Origin: Hysterangium stoloniferum
Lineage: Eukaryota > Basidiomycota > Agaricomycetes > Hysterangiales > Hysterangiaceae
DNA: 64,000 nucleotides
Direction of reading: 5' to 3'
Assembly: GCA_015178975.1 (NCBI GenBank)
Contig: WHVD01000085.1
Span: 305,694-369,693 of the forward strand
The position numbers were made by a program, and so were the translations under genes. Of the stretch, positions 22,983-33,254 are shown piece after piece. Below the pieces are notes generated by a model. The model saw nothing but the letters and a program-made list of their open reading frames with translations. It did no database searches and had not been told where the DNA came from. Each line of letters opens with the position of its first letter. Within the stretch, counting starts at the first letter, position 1.

Positions 22983-23348
22983 TTGTCGATGTCGGTAACT
23001 TTAAGCCGGGACAAATGGATGTTGTGGTCAATTCGGAACATAATAAGAATGACAATCAAATTCATAGCTAGATCTCCAGATCTGGAATATGCGTGTGTCC
23101 AAGTGCGTACAGAATCTACTATCGACGCTCTTTCCCGGGTTATTTGCAACTGTCAGGCGATTGGCCGGTCGACAGAAGATAGACGCACAGCGTGGAGATG
23201 CTTAAACATCATCAAACATGCTCCCCATCTTTTACACTTGATCGCCACGCCGTTCACCGGGCCGTCGGAACTATCATATAGTCGTTGTTTATCGGTGGTA
23301 ACTCAGTTCGGATGGCGTCTCGTGGACGTTGATGAATTGGGTCACTAA
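22983..23348 (+). CDS. Conserved 121-codon ORF after the array gene, copy A
   Basis: Begins 4 bp after the stop of the array gene's last exon, in another frame; an ATG lies two codons in. Ends DVDELGH-stop. Same length and near-identical text in copy B (28791-29156) and copy C (52820-53185). Predicted helical, rich in Arg (IARSPDLEYACVQVRTEST; GWRLVDVDELGH). It may be a last exon joined by a splice I could not identify, or a separate small gene. No family recognised. Confidence 0.5.
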   Translation: MSMSVTLSRDKWMLWSIRNIIRMTIKFIARSPDLEYACVQVRTESTIDALSRVICNCQAIGRSTEDRRTAWRCLNIIKHAPHLLHLIATPFTGPSELSYSRCLSVVTQFGWRLVDVDELGH

Positions 23349-23457
23349 TTGTAAACATTTGCTGGCTGCCTGGTCTTTTTTTACCAGTCAAAGTACTAGT
23401 TATATACAGAAGTGGAGAACGGTCTATTATTTTAAACTCTCATTGAGGCCGAGACGG

Positions 23458-23805
23458 TCAGAAATAGAATTGATTTGGGGACAAGTCGGGTTGTAAAACG
23501 TTGGTAGGATCTGCTGTGCTGCCTGCACAAATTCCAGGCCCATATAGGCAAAACTGCTTCGGAATGTACACATCCAAATACCCATCCACACAGCCAATCA
23601 TGCTCAAAACCACAATCATCATGACAAAACGGACAGACCCGAGACTGGACACAAAGGACCGGCAGTCGAAAGTACCCATCAGAATATCAGGTAAATACAT
23701 TATAGGGTGGGGAATCATAGCAATAGGTGTCGCGCTTGAGGTGAAGTTAGCTCCACAACCAATTTCTTTTCCACCGTGACGGAAAACGTGGTCCAATTTT
23801 GGCAT
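23458..23805 (-). CDS. Convergent membrane-type ORF, copy A
   Basis: Minus-strand frame of about 115 codons from MPKLDHVFRHGG to SPNQFYF-stop, tail-to-tail with the array gene. A hydrophobic stretch (SVRFVMMIVVLSMIGCV) suggests a transmembrane helix. Equivalent ORFs occur at the same place in copies B and C, which have about 150 bp more in the middle. The shorter form here may be a deletion or a spliced-like version. No family recognised. Confidence 0.45.
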   Translation of the reverse strand: MPKLDHVFRHGGKEIGCGANFTSSATPIAMIPHPIMYLPDILMGTFDCRSFVSSLGSVRFVMMIVVLSMIGCVDGYLDVYIPKQFCLYGPGICAGSTADPTNVLQPDLSPNQFYF

Positions 23806-23841
23806 CGTTGTCGGAGAATCTAAGCAATTGAAATGGTGCAA

Positions 23842-24631
23842 CTTCGTAAGAAATCGGCTCAGCCGGTAATGCCGTCAAGTGCAAGTCCGGTGAGCATAAA
23901 GAATTCACCGGCTAATGCGAAAAAATTCACCGAAAATATATTAAAAGCCTTTAGCGATCTCATATATTTTAACTTTATCCAGACGAATTGGTGGTGGTTA
24001 GTTAGCGCAGTGGTTTGTAACTAATATTAAGCTGCTCTGATATGTTGGTTTTTTACAAGTCTTTTTGCTCCTTTGACCCTAGTTCCTGAGGTCCTTCTAA
24101 TATAATTGCCTACCTGTAGACCTTGGGCAGGTTATGTAGCGTACTAGTTTTGGAGTTAATGTCAAGCCTTGTATCTCCCGGTTCATTCACTGGCCTTGCT
24201 GGTCCCCTGAGGATAGAAACGACAACTGCTCCATGAAATTGGTTATCTACAACACATGCCCAATGGTTAGGAGAACCTAAATAACATCTACGACACTTTC
24301 ATTTATTATTTATTTGAGATGTCATACATTCGTAGGTACTCTGGGGCTGGTAGCTCGGTTTTCTTGGAGAGCGCCAACACAAACCAATAAGAACATACCA
24401 ATACTGCCACCCTGTACCTAACTCGCTCAATAGTGGTATTTGGAGGTTGCATAAAGCTACACGGTTTGAACCAAGTTAAGGTGCATACAGTGGCCTTTTG
24501 CCATGGCCACGGCGTCTGCAGCTTCTACCGTTCTGATGTCATACATACGGAATATACGTATATATAGTTTGCCTGAGGCGAACAGTCCACTTAGCCATCC
24601 AGATAATAATGAGGCTAGCTGAAAATAAACG
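23842..24631. other. 3' flank of unit copy A
   Basis: Non-coding as far as I can see. Matches the flank of copy B (about 29800-30200) and, reversed, that of copy C (about 51840-52200), diverging towards 24300. No RNA gene or element end found. Confidence 0.5.
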
Positions 24632-24982
24632 TTGCCTGACACGGGATATATTTACAATCTGTTAATACAAACTCTGATGGACTCGCCACAATCAAGGACA
24701 TTTGAATTCGACCTTTACGTACCTCAACAAAATCTGCCCTCAGAACCTTGGTGTTGTTCTTTGTCTTGCTCAGACGTTCCACAAAAACTCAAGCTGCTTG
24801 ATATGGCAAGAGTCAATGAAGAAATCACGTCGCTTACCATTAACCCCACTCGACTATTACTTGACCTGGGTTTCTCCTCATTAAAAGCTTTGATTAAATT
24901 AAACAGGCAGCGCGCAAGAATGAAACCCCGCGAATACCGTGCAATGCTATGCCTGGAATTTTCCGATCGGCTTGCAGCATAG
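24632..24982 (+). CDS. Hypothetical ORF, about 100-116 codons
   Basis: Open frame with likely start MDSPQSRTFEFDLYVPQQNL near 24677, ending FSDRLAA-stop. Composition is protein-like, with charged helices in the second half (NRQRARMKPREYRAML). It sits between unit copies A and B and has no second copy that I noticed in the window. No family recognised and no promoter signs. Confidence 0.3.
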   Translation: MPDTGYIYNLLIQTLMDSPQSRTFEFDLYVPQQNLPSEPWCCSLSCSDVPQKLKLLDMARVNEEITSLTINPTRLLLDLGFSSLKALIKLNRQRARMKPREYRAMLCLEFSDRLAA

Positions 24983-25267
24983 AAGTGCAGCATGCGTTCT
25001 TGTTGCGATGTACAGAGGATTCTCCTGAAATATATTGCTTAAGAACGCTGAAGTTGCCACATTATGCGATGACAACTCAAGCTAAGTAGGCGCCCGCGTG
25101 CAAGTGCATGTGATGGGTGCCCACAGGATCCATAGCGTTTTATCTCTTCCTTCTTAGACAAGCGCCGATTATTCAATTTCTTAAATTAAATTCCCTCCCC
25201 GAACGCTTGGTGGAACACCGGTTCCTGACGCCAAGCTGATGCACGCCCAGACCGTTCGCGGCTCACA

Positions 25268-25640
25268 CTACGACATCGGACTATAAGAACGGGACTTCCC
25301 TGGAATTGACTCACCATCTGCTTGCGCCATAAAATCGCAGCATGCCCTGTTGTTACGAATGCACAGAGAAGCTGGAGTGCCCTGAATTCTAACGCTCAAG
25401 AAGTGTGAAGTAGTCGCAATATGTGAGGACAACTCACCAATACTATACCTAGCTGCCATGTGCGCTTGCTGCAGCAGACGGTCTGGTGAAGTGTAAGAAA
25501 TAGCGTAGAAAATAGTAGCTAACGTAAGAGTATCCTGGACTCTGGATGGATGAAGAAAGGTGAGTGGGTCTTGTTTAAAATGGGCGGTGCTTAAATGGAA
25601 GGGATGAAACGCTGTGCATCCTGTGCAAGCAGGCCGCCGT
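25268..25640 (-). pseudogene. Divergent ORF of unit copy B
   Basis: Minus-strand frame containing MAARYSIGELSSHIATTSHF, then LSVRIQGTPASLC and FMAQADGESIPGKS. Its upstream part (GPLTFLHPSRVQDTLTL-like) lies at about 25500-25640. This copy reads continuously where copies A and D show small indels, so it is probably nearest the original. Head-to-head with the array gene. Function unknown. Confidence 0.4.
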
Positions 25641-25734
25641 GATTACCTACAAATTGGCTCTCTAGTTAATTCCTGAACTTCTGCCATGGAATTACAGCTT
25701 CCCCTTTTGGTGTGAGTACGACTGCTACCCACCA

Positions 25735-28700
25735 ATGTCTACTTTCAACGAGACCACTCTGAAGAATCTCGATATGACAACGGCTGAGACCCTCCAAGAA
25801 GGTGTCGAGGAACCAGGGCAGATACAGGAGACGAGAATGAGGAAAATATTCCGGTTGAAGCTCCAAGAACGATGGAGCTGTAACGAACCCGGGCACGATT
25901 TATGTTGCCGAACTCTTGCGGACGACCGGCACATACCACTGTCTGCAAAACATGTAGAGGTTTGGGTTGACGAGTTGGTGAGTAAAGTATAATGCTATTA
26001 TAATGTAATCCATGTCACATCCTGCGCGTTTCAGTTCAAAGGAGATACGAGCTACAATGACTTACCCACAGTTGTTAAGATGGCAGGGAGGCCTGCCAAC
26101 ACCACGTCCAACCACCGAGAAGGCATGGAGGAACAACCACCCTTGGTTTCCTCAGGTGAATTGAGCTCGGATCAACGGGACCAGATCATTAAGACGGGAA
26201 TGAGAGTGTTATTCCGGGCGAAGCTTCGAGAACGTTGGAGCTGTACCGAAACCAGGCACGATTTATGTTACAGGGCCCCCGATGACGACCAGCACATACC
26301 ACTGTCCGGAAACTGTGTAGAGCTTTGTGTTGACAAGCTGGTGAGTGAAGTATAATGCTATTATCATGTAATCTACATCACATCCTGTGCGCTTCAGTGC
26401 CAGGGAGAAATGAGCTACCATGATCCACCAACTATTGTGAAGATATCAGGGAGGCCCACCAACACAACATCCAACCACCGAGAAGGCATTGAGGGGGACA
26501 TCCCAGATTATGACCAGCATATACCACTGTCCCCAAACGATGGAGAGGTCCGGGTTGACGAGATGGTGAACAAAGTATTATGCTATCATCACGAAATTTG
26601 TATCACATCCTGCGGGTTGCAGTGCCAAGGAGAAACGACTTACCATGACCCACCTACTGTTGTTGACATGCCGGAGAGGTGCACCAACACTACATCCGAC
26701 CTCCGAGAAGACGTTGAGGAGCTACCACCTGTGGTAACAAGTTATCGGGCACCCGATGACGACCAGGAAATACTGTCTCCAAATTCCGTAGAGGTTTCGG
26801 CTGACGAGTTCAAGGCCGTGAGTAAAGTATAATGCCATTATCATGGAGTCTGTAACACTTCCTGCGCGTTTCAGTGTCAAGAAAACACCAGCCGCTATGA
26901 CACCGACCGTTGTTACGATGCCAGAGAGGTCTACTAACACCACATCCAACCTCCGAGAAGGCGTTGAGGAGTTACCGTTCGTTTCCCCAGGTGTATTGAG
27001 CCAGGAAGAAAGGGACCAGATCATTAAGACGGGAATTAGGGAGATATTCCGGGCGAAACTTCGAGAACGATGGAGCTGTAACGACCCCGGGCACGATTTA
27101 TGTTTCCGGGCACTCCATGACGACCAGCACATATCATTGTCTGAAAACCATGTAGAGATTTTGGTTGACGAGTTGGTGAGTAAAGTATAATGCTATTTCC
27201 GTGTAATTTGCGTCACATCCTGTGCGTATTAGTGCAAGCTACCATGATCTACCCGCTTTCGATAAGACGCCACGGAGTTCCACCAACACCACGTCCAACC
27301 TCCGAGAAGGCGTTGATGAGCTACACCCTTGCGTTCTCCACGTGTATTGAGCTCAGAACAATGGGACCAGATCGTTAGCACGGGTATGAGGGAGGTTTTC
27401 CGGGCGAAACTTCGAGAACGATGGAGCTCTACCGACACCGGGCACGATTTATGTTACCGGGTCCCCGATGACGACCAGCACATCCCACTGTCTGCAAACC
27501 ATGTGGAGATTTGGGTTGACCAGTGGGTGAGTAAGGTATAATGCTATTATCATGTAATCTATATCACATCCTGCGTGCTTCAGTGCCAAGGAGAAAAGAC
27601 CTACCATCAACCACCGACTGCTGTTACGATGCCGACGAGGTCTACCGGCAGCACATCCAATCTCAGGCCATGTGGCAGTCATGATTCGGGCTGCGAATGG
27701 ATACTTGACTCAATTTCCAGCATTGACATTGAAAGAGAGTATAACATGAAACACGAGTATGACATGAGATACAATGGACCTTATCACATTCGAGTCGCGT
27801 TGGAAAACGTTGGGATATGGGTCCTCCACAACGCAGGAAAGGCTAGGTTGATGGCAAGGTTGATTGTGTATGGGCGAATGGTGGATTTATTATCTAGAAA
27901 CAAGGTGCTTAACAAGTTCCTGCACAAGTCTGCAACTCTTCCAAGGTGGGGAAGAATAATTCAAGAAAGCATTGATTCATTGAGGTAAGGATAGCTCAGC
28001 GGCGTCAAGCATTGGGATGGACTTGACATACTCACGCTTTGTAGACCCACATACCCGCTTCAAATTCAAGAACAAGCATCGAGAATTTTAGGGGACTTCT
28101 GGTTGTGTTATGATGAAATACAACTAACGAACAATCGTGACACTATGACCCTCAAGCTTATAGCATCATTGGGTCGCGCTTTCATATGTTGCCCTGGCGT
28201 TCAATGGCGGGATACGAATACATCAGCCGTCATTACGTCGCTACTCTATAATTCTCTCATAAAATCACCGCTTCACACCAACTTGGATGAGATTTCCTCC
28301 GCATTTGTCATGGGAATTTCCCGCTACTTATCGGACCCTGATAACCAACATCCCCTCCTCATTGGTGCCCTTGCGGATGTCATCGAAAACGTATGCCATG
28401 TGCGTCAGCTGTCTGTAGAAGAGCTTCTTGCCATCAGAGCATACTTTGAGACCTGGTTGAATCAACACGGACGTTTTGGCTACAGATTACATCGGCTTTT
28501 CATGCATTGCGTTTCCCAGGACACATGGTTTCTAAACATTTCTGGAACGGTATTGAATTATGTGCTCCGAAATATCAGAATGGATATCCAGACATTGGCT
28601 CAAAGCACTAGGATTGCAGAAACATTGTTCATCAATCTGGAAATGCTGGAGAACTTCCTTGACAACAAGTCGCTGTTCACAGTCCATAACAGCCAACTCA

Positions 28701-28786
28701 TTATTGTTGGTTCTTTTATGGTTTCAATCCTACGACACGTCCCTCTATTCTTCCGCAAATACTCTCATAATCAACTGAGATACTAG
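25735..28786 (+). pseudogene. Exon-array gene, copy B, two broken exons
   Basis: Exons by GT-AG boundaries: 25735-25977, 26035-26340, 26398-26565, 26623-26817, 26875-27175, 27233-27526, 27584-27984 and 28045-28786. Internal introns are 57 nt; the last is 60 nt. Exons 1-4 and 7-8 are in frame. Exon 5 (301 nt) has lost a number of bases not divisible by 3, and exon 6 has two indels that open a TGA near its start. The terminal part (RILGDFWLCYDEIQLTNNRD ... HNQLRY-stop) is intact and helical. Repeat exons share the core ERWSC.EPGHDLCYRAPDDD. Start chosen at ATG of MSTFNE, conserved in all copies. Confidence 0.8.
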
Positions 28787-28790
28787 AGAA

Positions 28791-29156
28791 TTGTCAATGT
28801 CGATAAATTCAAGCCCAGACAAATGGATGTTGTGGTCGATTCGGAACATAATAAGAATGACAATCAAGTTCATAGCTAGATCTCCAGATCTGGAATATGC
28901 GTGCGTCCAAGTACGTACAGAATCCACTATCGACGCTCTTTCCCGCGTTATTAGCAACTGTAGGGTGATTGGCCGGTCGACAGAGGATAGCTGTACAGCG
29001 TGGAGATGCTCAGACATCATTAAACATGCTCGCCATCTCCTGCACTTGATCGCCACGCCGTTCACCGGGTCGTCGGAACTATCAAATAGTCGTTGTTTAT
29101 CGGTGATAACTCAGTTCGGATGGCGTATCGAGGATGTTGATGAATTGGGTCACTAA
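28791..29156 (+). CDS. Conserved 121-codon ORF after the array gene, copy B
   Basis: Same position, length and ending (DVDELGH-stop) as in copies A and C. First ATG two codons inside the open frame. Only substitutions, no indels, separate the three copies, although the neighbouring array exons have gained frameshifts. That hints at selection but needs a synonymous/nonsynonymous count. Confidence 0.5.
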   Translation: MSMSINSSPDKWMLWSIRNIIRMTIKFIARSPDLEYACVQVRTESTIDALSRVISNCRVIGRSTEDSCTAWRCSDIIKHARHLLHLIATPFTGSSELSNSRCLSVITQFGWRIEDVDELGH

Positions 29157-29261
29157 TTGTAAACATTTTCCCGGTGTCTGGTCTTTTTGTAGTAGTCAAA
29201 GTACTAGTTATATACAGAAGTGGCGAACGGTCGACTGCTTATTGAGGCCGAGACGGTCAGA

Positions 29262-29756
29262 AACAGAATTGATTTGGGGACAAGTCGGGTTATAAATCGT
29301 TGGTAGTATCTGCTGGGCTACCTGCACAAAACCCAGGCGCATATAGGCAGACTGTTTGGGAATGTATACGCCCAAATACCCATCCACCCAACCAATCATA
29401 CTCAGAGTCACACATCATAATAATATGGATGGACCCGAGACTGGACACAAAGAACCGGAAGTCGGAAGTACTCGTCAGAACTGCTCCAAAGAAGATAAAA
29501 TGTATACCACGCACGGTGTAACCAATGATGTATAGCACATCCTACAGATCAGGCATACATCCTTCCCCGCCTGCCCGCGGCACGCAATCGACTGGCTCCG
29601 TATTGTCTCGAGCCAGCTAGTGAAATACAGGCAAAAATACCAGGCAAATACGTCACAAGGTGGAATCATAACAATAGCTGTCGTGCTTGAGGTGAAGTTA
29701 GCTGCATGACCATTTTTTGGTCCACCATGACGGAAAACGTGGTCCAATTTTGGCAT
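29262..29756 (-). pseudogene. Convergent membrane-type ORF, copy B
   Basis: Starts MPKLDHVFRHGG at 29756. The first frame ends near 29475; a second frame (29290-29538) gives MLYIIGYTVRGIHFIFFGAV and FVSSLGSIHIIMM, strongly hydrophobic. Either an intron joins them or a frameshift splits the gene. Text towards 29264 matches the copy A ending (SPNQF). Confidence 0.4.
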
Positions 29757-30102
29757 CGTTCTCAGAGAATCTAAGCGATTGAAGTGGTGCAACTTTGTAA
29801 GAAATCGGCTCAGCCGGTAATGTCGTCAAGTGCAAGTCCGGTGAGCATAAAGAATTCGCCGGCCAATGCGAAAAAATTCACCGAAAATATATTTAAAAGT
29901 CCCTGGTGATTTCGTATATGTTAATGTTATCTACACAAACTGGTAGCGGTTAATTAACCAAGTGGTTTGTAATTGTATTAAGTTGCTTATCTGTTGGTTT
30001 TTTACAAGTCTTTTTTGCTCCTTTAACCCTAGTTCCTAAGGGTCCTTCCAATATAATTACCCACCTGTAGACCTTTGGGCCAGGTTATGTAGCATACTAA
30101 TT

Positions 30103-30375
30103 TTGGAGTTGATGTCAAGCTTTGGATTTGCTGGCTCATTCACTGGCTTTGCTACTCCCCTGAGGACAGAGACGACAACTGTCCCATGGGATTGGTTATC
30201 TACAATACATGCCCAACTCCTACACTTTTATTTTTTTATGTATTTGAGATGTCATACATTACATTGTATTTTATTTATTAAAATGACTTGGTCGGCGAGT
30301 TCTTGGCTAGATCATGGGAACATACATGTAATTAGGCATCCGCTTCATTCGGGGGTTTCAAGTTCGCCCATGTAA
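30103..30375 (+). CDS. Small ORF conserved between units B and D
   Basis: 90 codons (MELMSSFGFAGSFTGFATPL...). A matching 94-codon frame lies at 51574-51858 on the minus strand in the inverted block. Middle part hydrophobic/aromatic (LLHFYFFMYLRCHTLHCILF). Could simply reflect recent DNA duplication. No family recognised. Confidence 0.28.
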   Translation: MELMSSFGFAGSFTGFATPLRTETTTVPWDWLSTIHAQLLHFYFFMYLRCHTLHCILFIKMTWSASSWLDHGNIHVIRHPLHSGVSSSPM

Positions 30376-30585
30376 GTTGCAAATTAAGTGTTTAACGAGG
30401 ACATCATTCACACACATATCGTATCCCCCTAGTGTAACAGATACAGAGCATACGGGAACATCAAATTGATAGAGACATTTACAATCATCTGAATAACTAC
30501 AGCTGTATGCTGGAGCACTCACAGAGAGCAAAGGACACGTTTTAGAAACCGACATGGGCCTTGAGAGATAATAATAGTTGTGCAC
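30358..30585 (-). CDS. Small Cys-containing ORF conserved between units B and D
   Basis: 75 codons, with several Cys in CSYSDDCKCLYQFDVPVCSV. The counterpart at 51375-51557 (plus) is frameshifted after the same segment. Coding status uncertain. Confidence 0.28.
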   Translation of the reverse strand: MHNYYYLSRPMSVSKTCPLLSVSAPAYSCSYSDDCKCLYQFDVPVCSVSVTLGGYDMCVNDVLVKHLICNLHGRT

Positions 30586-31221
30586 CGAAAATTGCAGTTA
30601 GCAGGTGCCACATGCGCGAAAAAAAAAAGTCTTGTGAAGGATAAAGCAAATCTAGGAGAGGATTAAAGGCTTTTCAGTCCAGGAACGAATACCATGGAGC
30701 TTTGGAGATTCAGAAATATATCACTATTGTGTTAAATATTTTTAAGTTGTTAAAGTCCTAGTGCGAATTAATATTTAATTAATTATTTTGCATCACCAGA
30801 TTCCCGTAGCGCCTGTATGCATGTGGTGTATGTTATCTTTCTTATAGTCCGATGTCTCAATGTGAGCCGCAAGCGGTCCAGGCTTTCTAGCGTGCATCAA
30901 CTTGCATCAGGAACCGCTGTCCCGCCAAGAATTCGGGGTAGGAAATTTAAGGGAATCCGAACTTACGTGTTTCAAGGAAGGTATTACGAATAATGCGCCT
31001 TGTTTCCAATGCTATGCAGGATTTCCCCAAAATTGACTCTCCATCTGCTTGCGCCATACAAGTGCAGCATGCCCTCCTGTTATGAATGCACAGCTGGATT
31101 GACCTGAATTCTAATGCTCAAGAACTGTGTAGTTGCCACATTATGTGATGACAACTCACCAAACTATACCTAGCTGCCATGATGGTCTGGTGAAGTGTAA
31201 GAATTAGCATAGAAAATAGTA

Positions 31222-31473
31222 TCAAAAATATTATGAGTTGGCTTATTGTAATACACAATCTACAAGTGGGTAATAGACTTGTAATAATAGTACTTGTTTG
31301 TGTCAGTTAGTGAATCACCTTTTGACATGATAGGTAGGATGCTAGTTTAGGTGTACACTGGTTCTGGCATGCATTAACCTCAGAAAACATGGTCCACAAT
31401 TAGCATCCTCATATGAAAAAGTGAGGAAATGGGTGAACCACCCCTAGGAAAAGGGTGGTTTCATCACCAATTC
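31222..31473 (+). repeat. ~260-bp dispersed repeat, copy 2
   Basis: Same sequence class as 18400-18661 and 42280-42542. Starts near CAAAAATATTATGAGTTGG and ends TTTCATCACCAATTCC. Confidence 0.65.
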
Positions 31474-31701
31474 CAACAAATAGTAAGCTAGCTTGAGAAT
31501 ATAGAGTCTGTATGGATGAAGGAGGGTGAGTAGGCCTTGTTAAAATAGGCTTTCCTTAAAAGGAAGGGATGAAATACTGTGTATCCTGTGTAAGCACAGC
31601 AGTCATGCATTACCCACAAATTGACTCTCTAGGTAATTGCTGCCCTGCTGCCATGGAAGCACAGCATCCCCTTCTGGTGTGAGTATGACTGCTACCCACC
31701 A

Positions 31702-31947
31702 ATGTCTACTTTCAGCGAGGCGACTCTGAGGAATCATGAGATAGTAATGGCTGAGACCCTCCAAGAAGGCGTCGAGGAGCTACTACCCTTGGTTTTCACT
31801 GCTATCTTAAAGTTGAGCTCAGAGGGAGTGGGGCCAACCCTGGAGACGAGAATGAGGGAGATGGGAAAGTGCCATGCAGGGTGTCACAACTGCCATGAAC
31901 ACCTCAAAATGCTTTCAAAAACACATTTGACTAGCACAAATAGATAA
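31702..31947 (+). pseudogene. Exon-array gene first exon, truncated copy
   Basis: MSTFSEATLRNHEIVMAETL matches exon 1 of the other copies up to about the TRMREMG position. Sequence then departs before the conserved ERWSC core and the splice donor. No following exons. Confidence 0.7.
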
Positions 31948-32073
31948 AACTTTCCATCTATTCTTCATAATATATCAATAGGTGTACTAAGTCCCTGTTA
32001 ATTTACTTTAAGACTTACATAGTTTTAATGTTTAAAGTGGTTTATTAGGCTCTTTTCTAATAGCATATGTCGT

Positions 32074-32599
32074 TTAACATGAAATTATGCATCGGTATCC
32101 ATCTCGGATCAACGCCTTGGAAATGCAAAGTCAGAAAGTTTATAGGCTGCGTAAAGAATGAGGGAGGGGTAGTACTCACAAACTTATTCGCGGTGGAATG
32201 GTCTTTAGGAGGCTCTATTATTTCATGTCGTATCTCCTGCTTCAGAGCGTCGAAAGATGGTCTGGAAGGATGCTCTGAAGGCGTTGGGGAACGACCCATA
32301 TATTTCTTAACCATCAAGGCGCGTTCAAATGCTAGCCCAGAGGCAGTAGGGTCACAATATCAGAGCTTACAACATCGAATATAATGGTTGAAGTACATCT
32401 CCCCAAGCTTGAACCTATCCTCCATATTCTTCGCAGACACCACCTCCGATGCAACAGTTACGGGAGCATTATCTGAAGGTCCTTCCAACAGAAGATAACC
32501 TACAACTCTAGCAAAGACTAATCGTTTTTTCCTCTCGCAATCATTGCCTCGCATGCCCAGTGGGGTACACTTGGCTGCGGCTTCCATTTCTAACACTAT
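32074..32599 (-). pseudogene. HNH-nuclease-like gene, truncated
   Basis: Minus strand. First part MEAAAKCTPLGMRGND...ARVVGYLLLEGPSDNAP...GEMYFNHYIRC, then a frame break near 32340, then MGRSPTPSEHPSRPSFDALK and DHSTANKF. A GT-AG intron fits 32116-32179 (64 nt, donor GTGAGT); after it the frame gives ALIRDGYRCIISC-stop. That succession is what I recall of the N-terminal half of HNH-endonuclease-domain proteins common in mushroom genomes. The HNH catalytic region itself is missing past 32074. Confidence 0.5.
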
Positions 32600-32841
32600 G
32601 GGACCCTCCCGATCTAGCTCGCGAATTCTGAAGCCTACAAGGGAGTTCGCGAGGAATTGATGTCATACGGAAGATCCAGGGAGGTAGAGAACTCAAATTT
32701 CGAAACTCCATTACCGCGCGTATCTGTAGATTTGAATCTTACGTAAACGTTCCTGCGCTTTTTATATGCCTTGACTTGGAAAAATCCTATAAAATCTAAG
32801 TCAACATTTTCGGACTGGTATCAAGGCTAAATCTTAGAAAA

Positions 32842-33243
32842 TTAACTCAGAAATGCTTCATGGAGCACAAGTAAACAAAAGCAGTTTCTCAGATTAATTC
32901 TTTGAAATACCTTTTTCACAGGATAAAATTGAAATAGAAGGCTAATATTAGCATAGGCAATGTTAAACATTTCCGCCCAATGATGGCTCCCCTTCTCGAG
33001 TTCGGATTCGACCCTATTGCCTTGCATAAGAGACAAGACATTTGGAGATGGTGTTAACATACATGCGATCTCATACATATGTACTGTACAGTTGCTTACA
33101 TAATCAGTCAGAGGTGTGTTCTTGATCCACTGCATGTGCATTGCTTCAACAGATGGAGGGACCAAGACAGGTTCCACAGTATTCCTATCAAATAATGGGA
33201 TATTAGTTGATGTCCTATGTTTGATATAAAAGGTGCATGGCAC
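32842..33243 (-). CDS. Hypothetical ORF, 133 codons
   Basis: Open frame with protein-like composition (EPVLVPPSVEAMHMQWIKNT; GSHHWAEMFNIAYANISLL). It could be an exon of a fungal gene or a pseudogene. No second copy in the window, no domain recognised. Confidence 0.3.
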   Translation of the reverse strand: MPCTFYIKHRTSTNIPLFDRNTVEPVLVPPSVEAMHMQWIKNTPLTDYVSNCTVHMYEIACMLTPSPNVLSLMQGNRVESELEKGSHHWAEMFNIAYANISLLFQFYPVKKVFQRINLRNCFCLLVLHEAFLS

Positions 33244-33254
33244 AAAGAGTCTGA

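Larger units (their letters stand above)
18190..24600 (+). repeat. Exon-array unit, copy A (degraded)
   Basis: First of several copies of a multi-gene unit: divergent ORF (minus, about 18600-19060), exon-array gene (19100-22978), 121-codon ORF (22983-23348), convergent membrane-type ORF (23458-23805), then a 3' flank that matches the flanks of the other copies to about 24300. Several later insertions lie inside. Edges are approximate because they come from eye comparison with copies B and C. Confidence 0.7.
25080..30600 (+). repeat. Exon-array unit, copy B
   Basis: Second plus-oriented copy: divergent ORF region (25268-25640), array gene (25735-28786), 121-codon ORF (28791-29156), convergent ORF (29262-29756), 3' flank with two small conserved ORFs (30103-30585). 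The segment at about 25120-25290 is inverted relative to the equivalent region at 30846-30990 and in the D block, so the left edge is rearranged. Confidence 0.72.
30600..31950 (+). repeat. Truncated start of a further exon-array unit
   Basis: Continues directly after copy B. It matches, inverted, the region 50240-51340: a non-coding flank, fragments of the divergent ORF, the ~260-bp repeat (31222-31473), then the first exon of another array gene (31702). Similarity stops near 31870, so the copy is cut. The order unit-flank-unit indicates the units were tandem before breakage. Confidence 0.6.
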
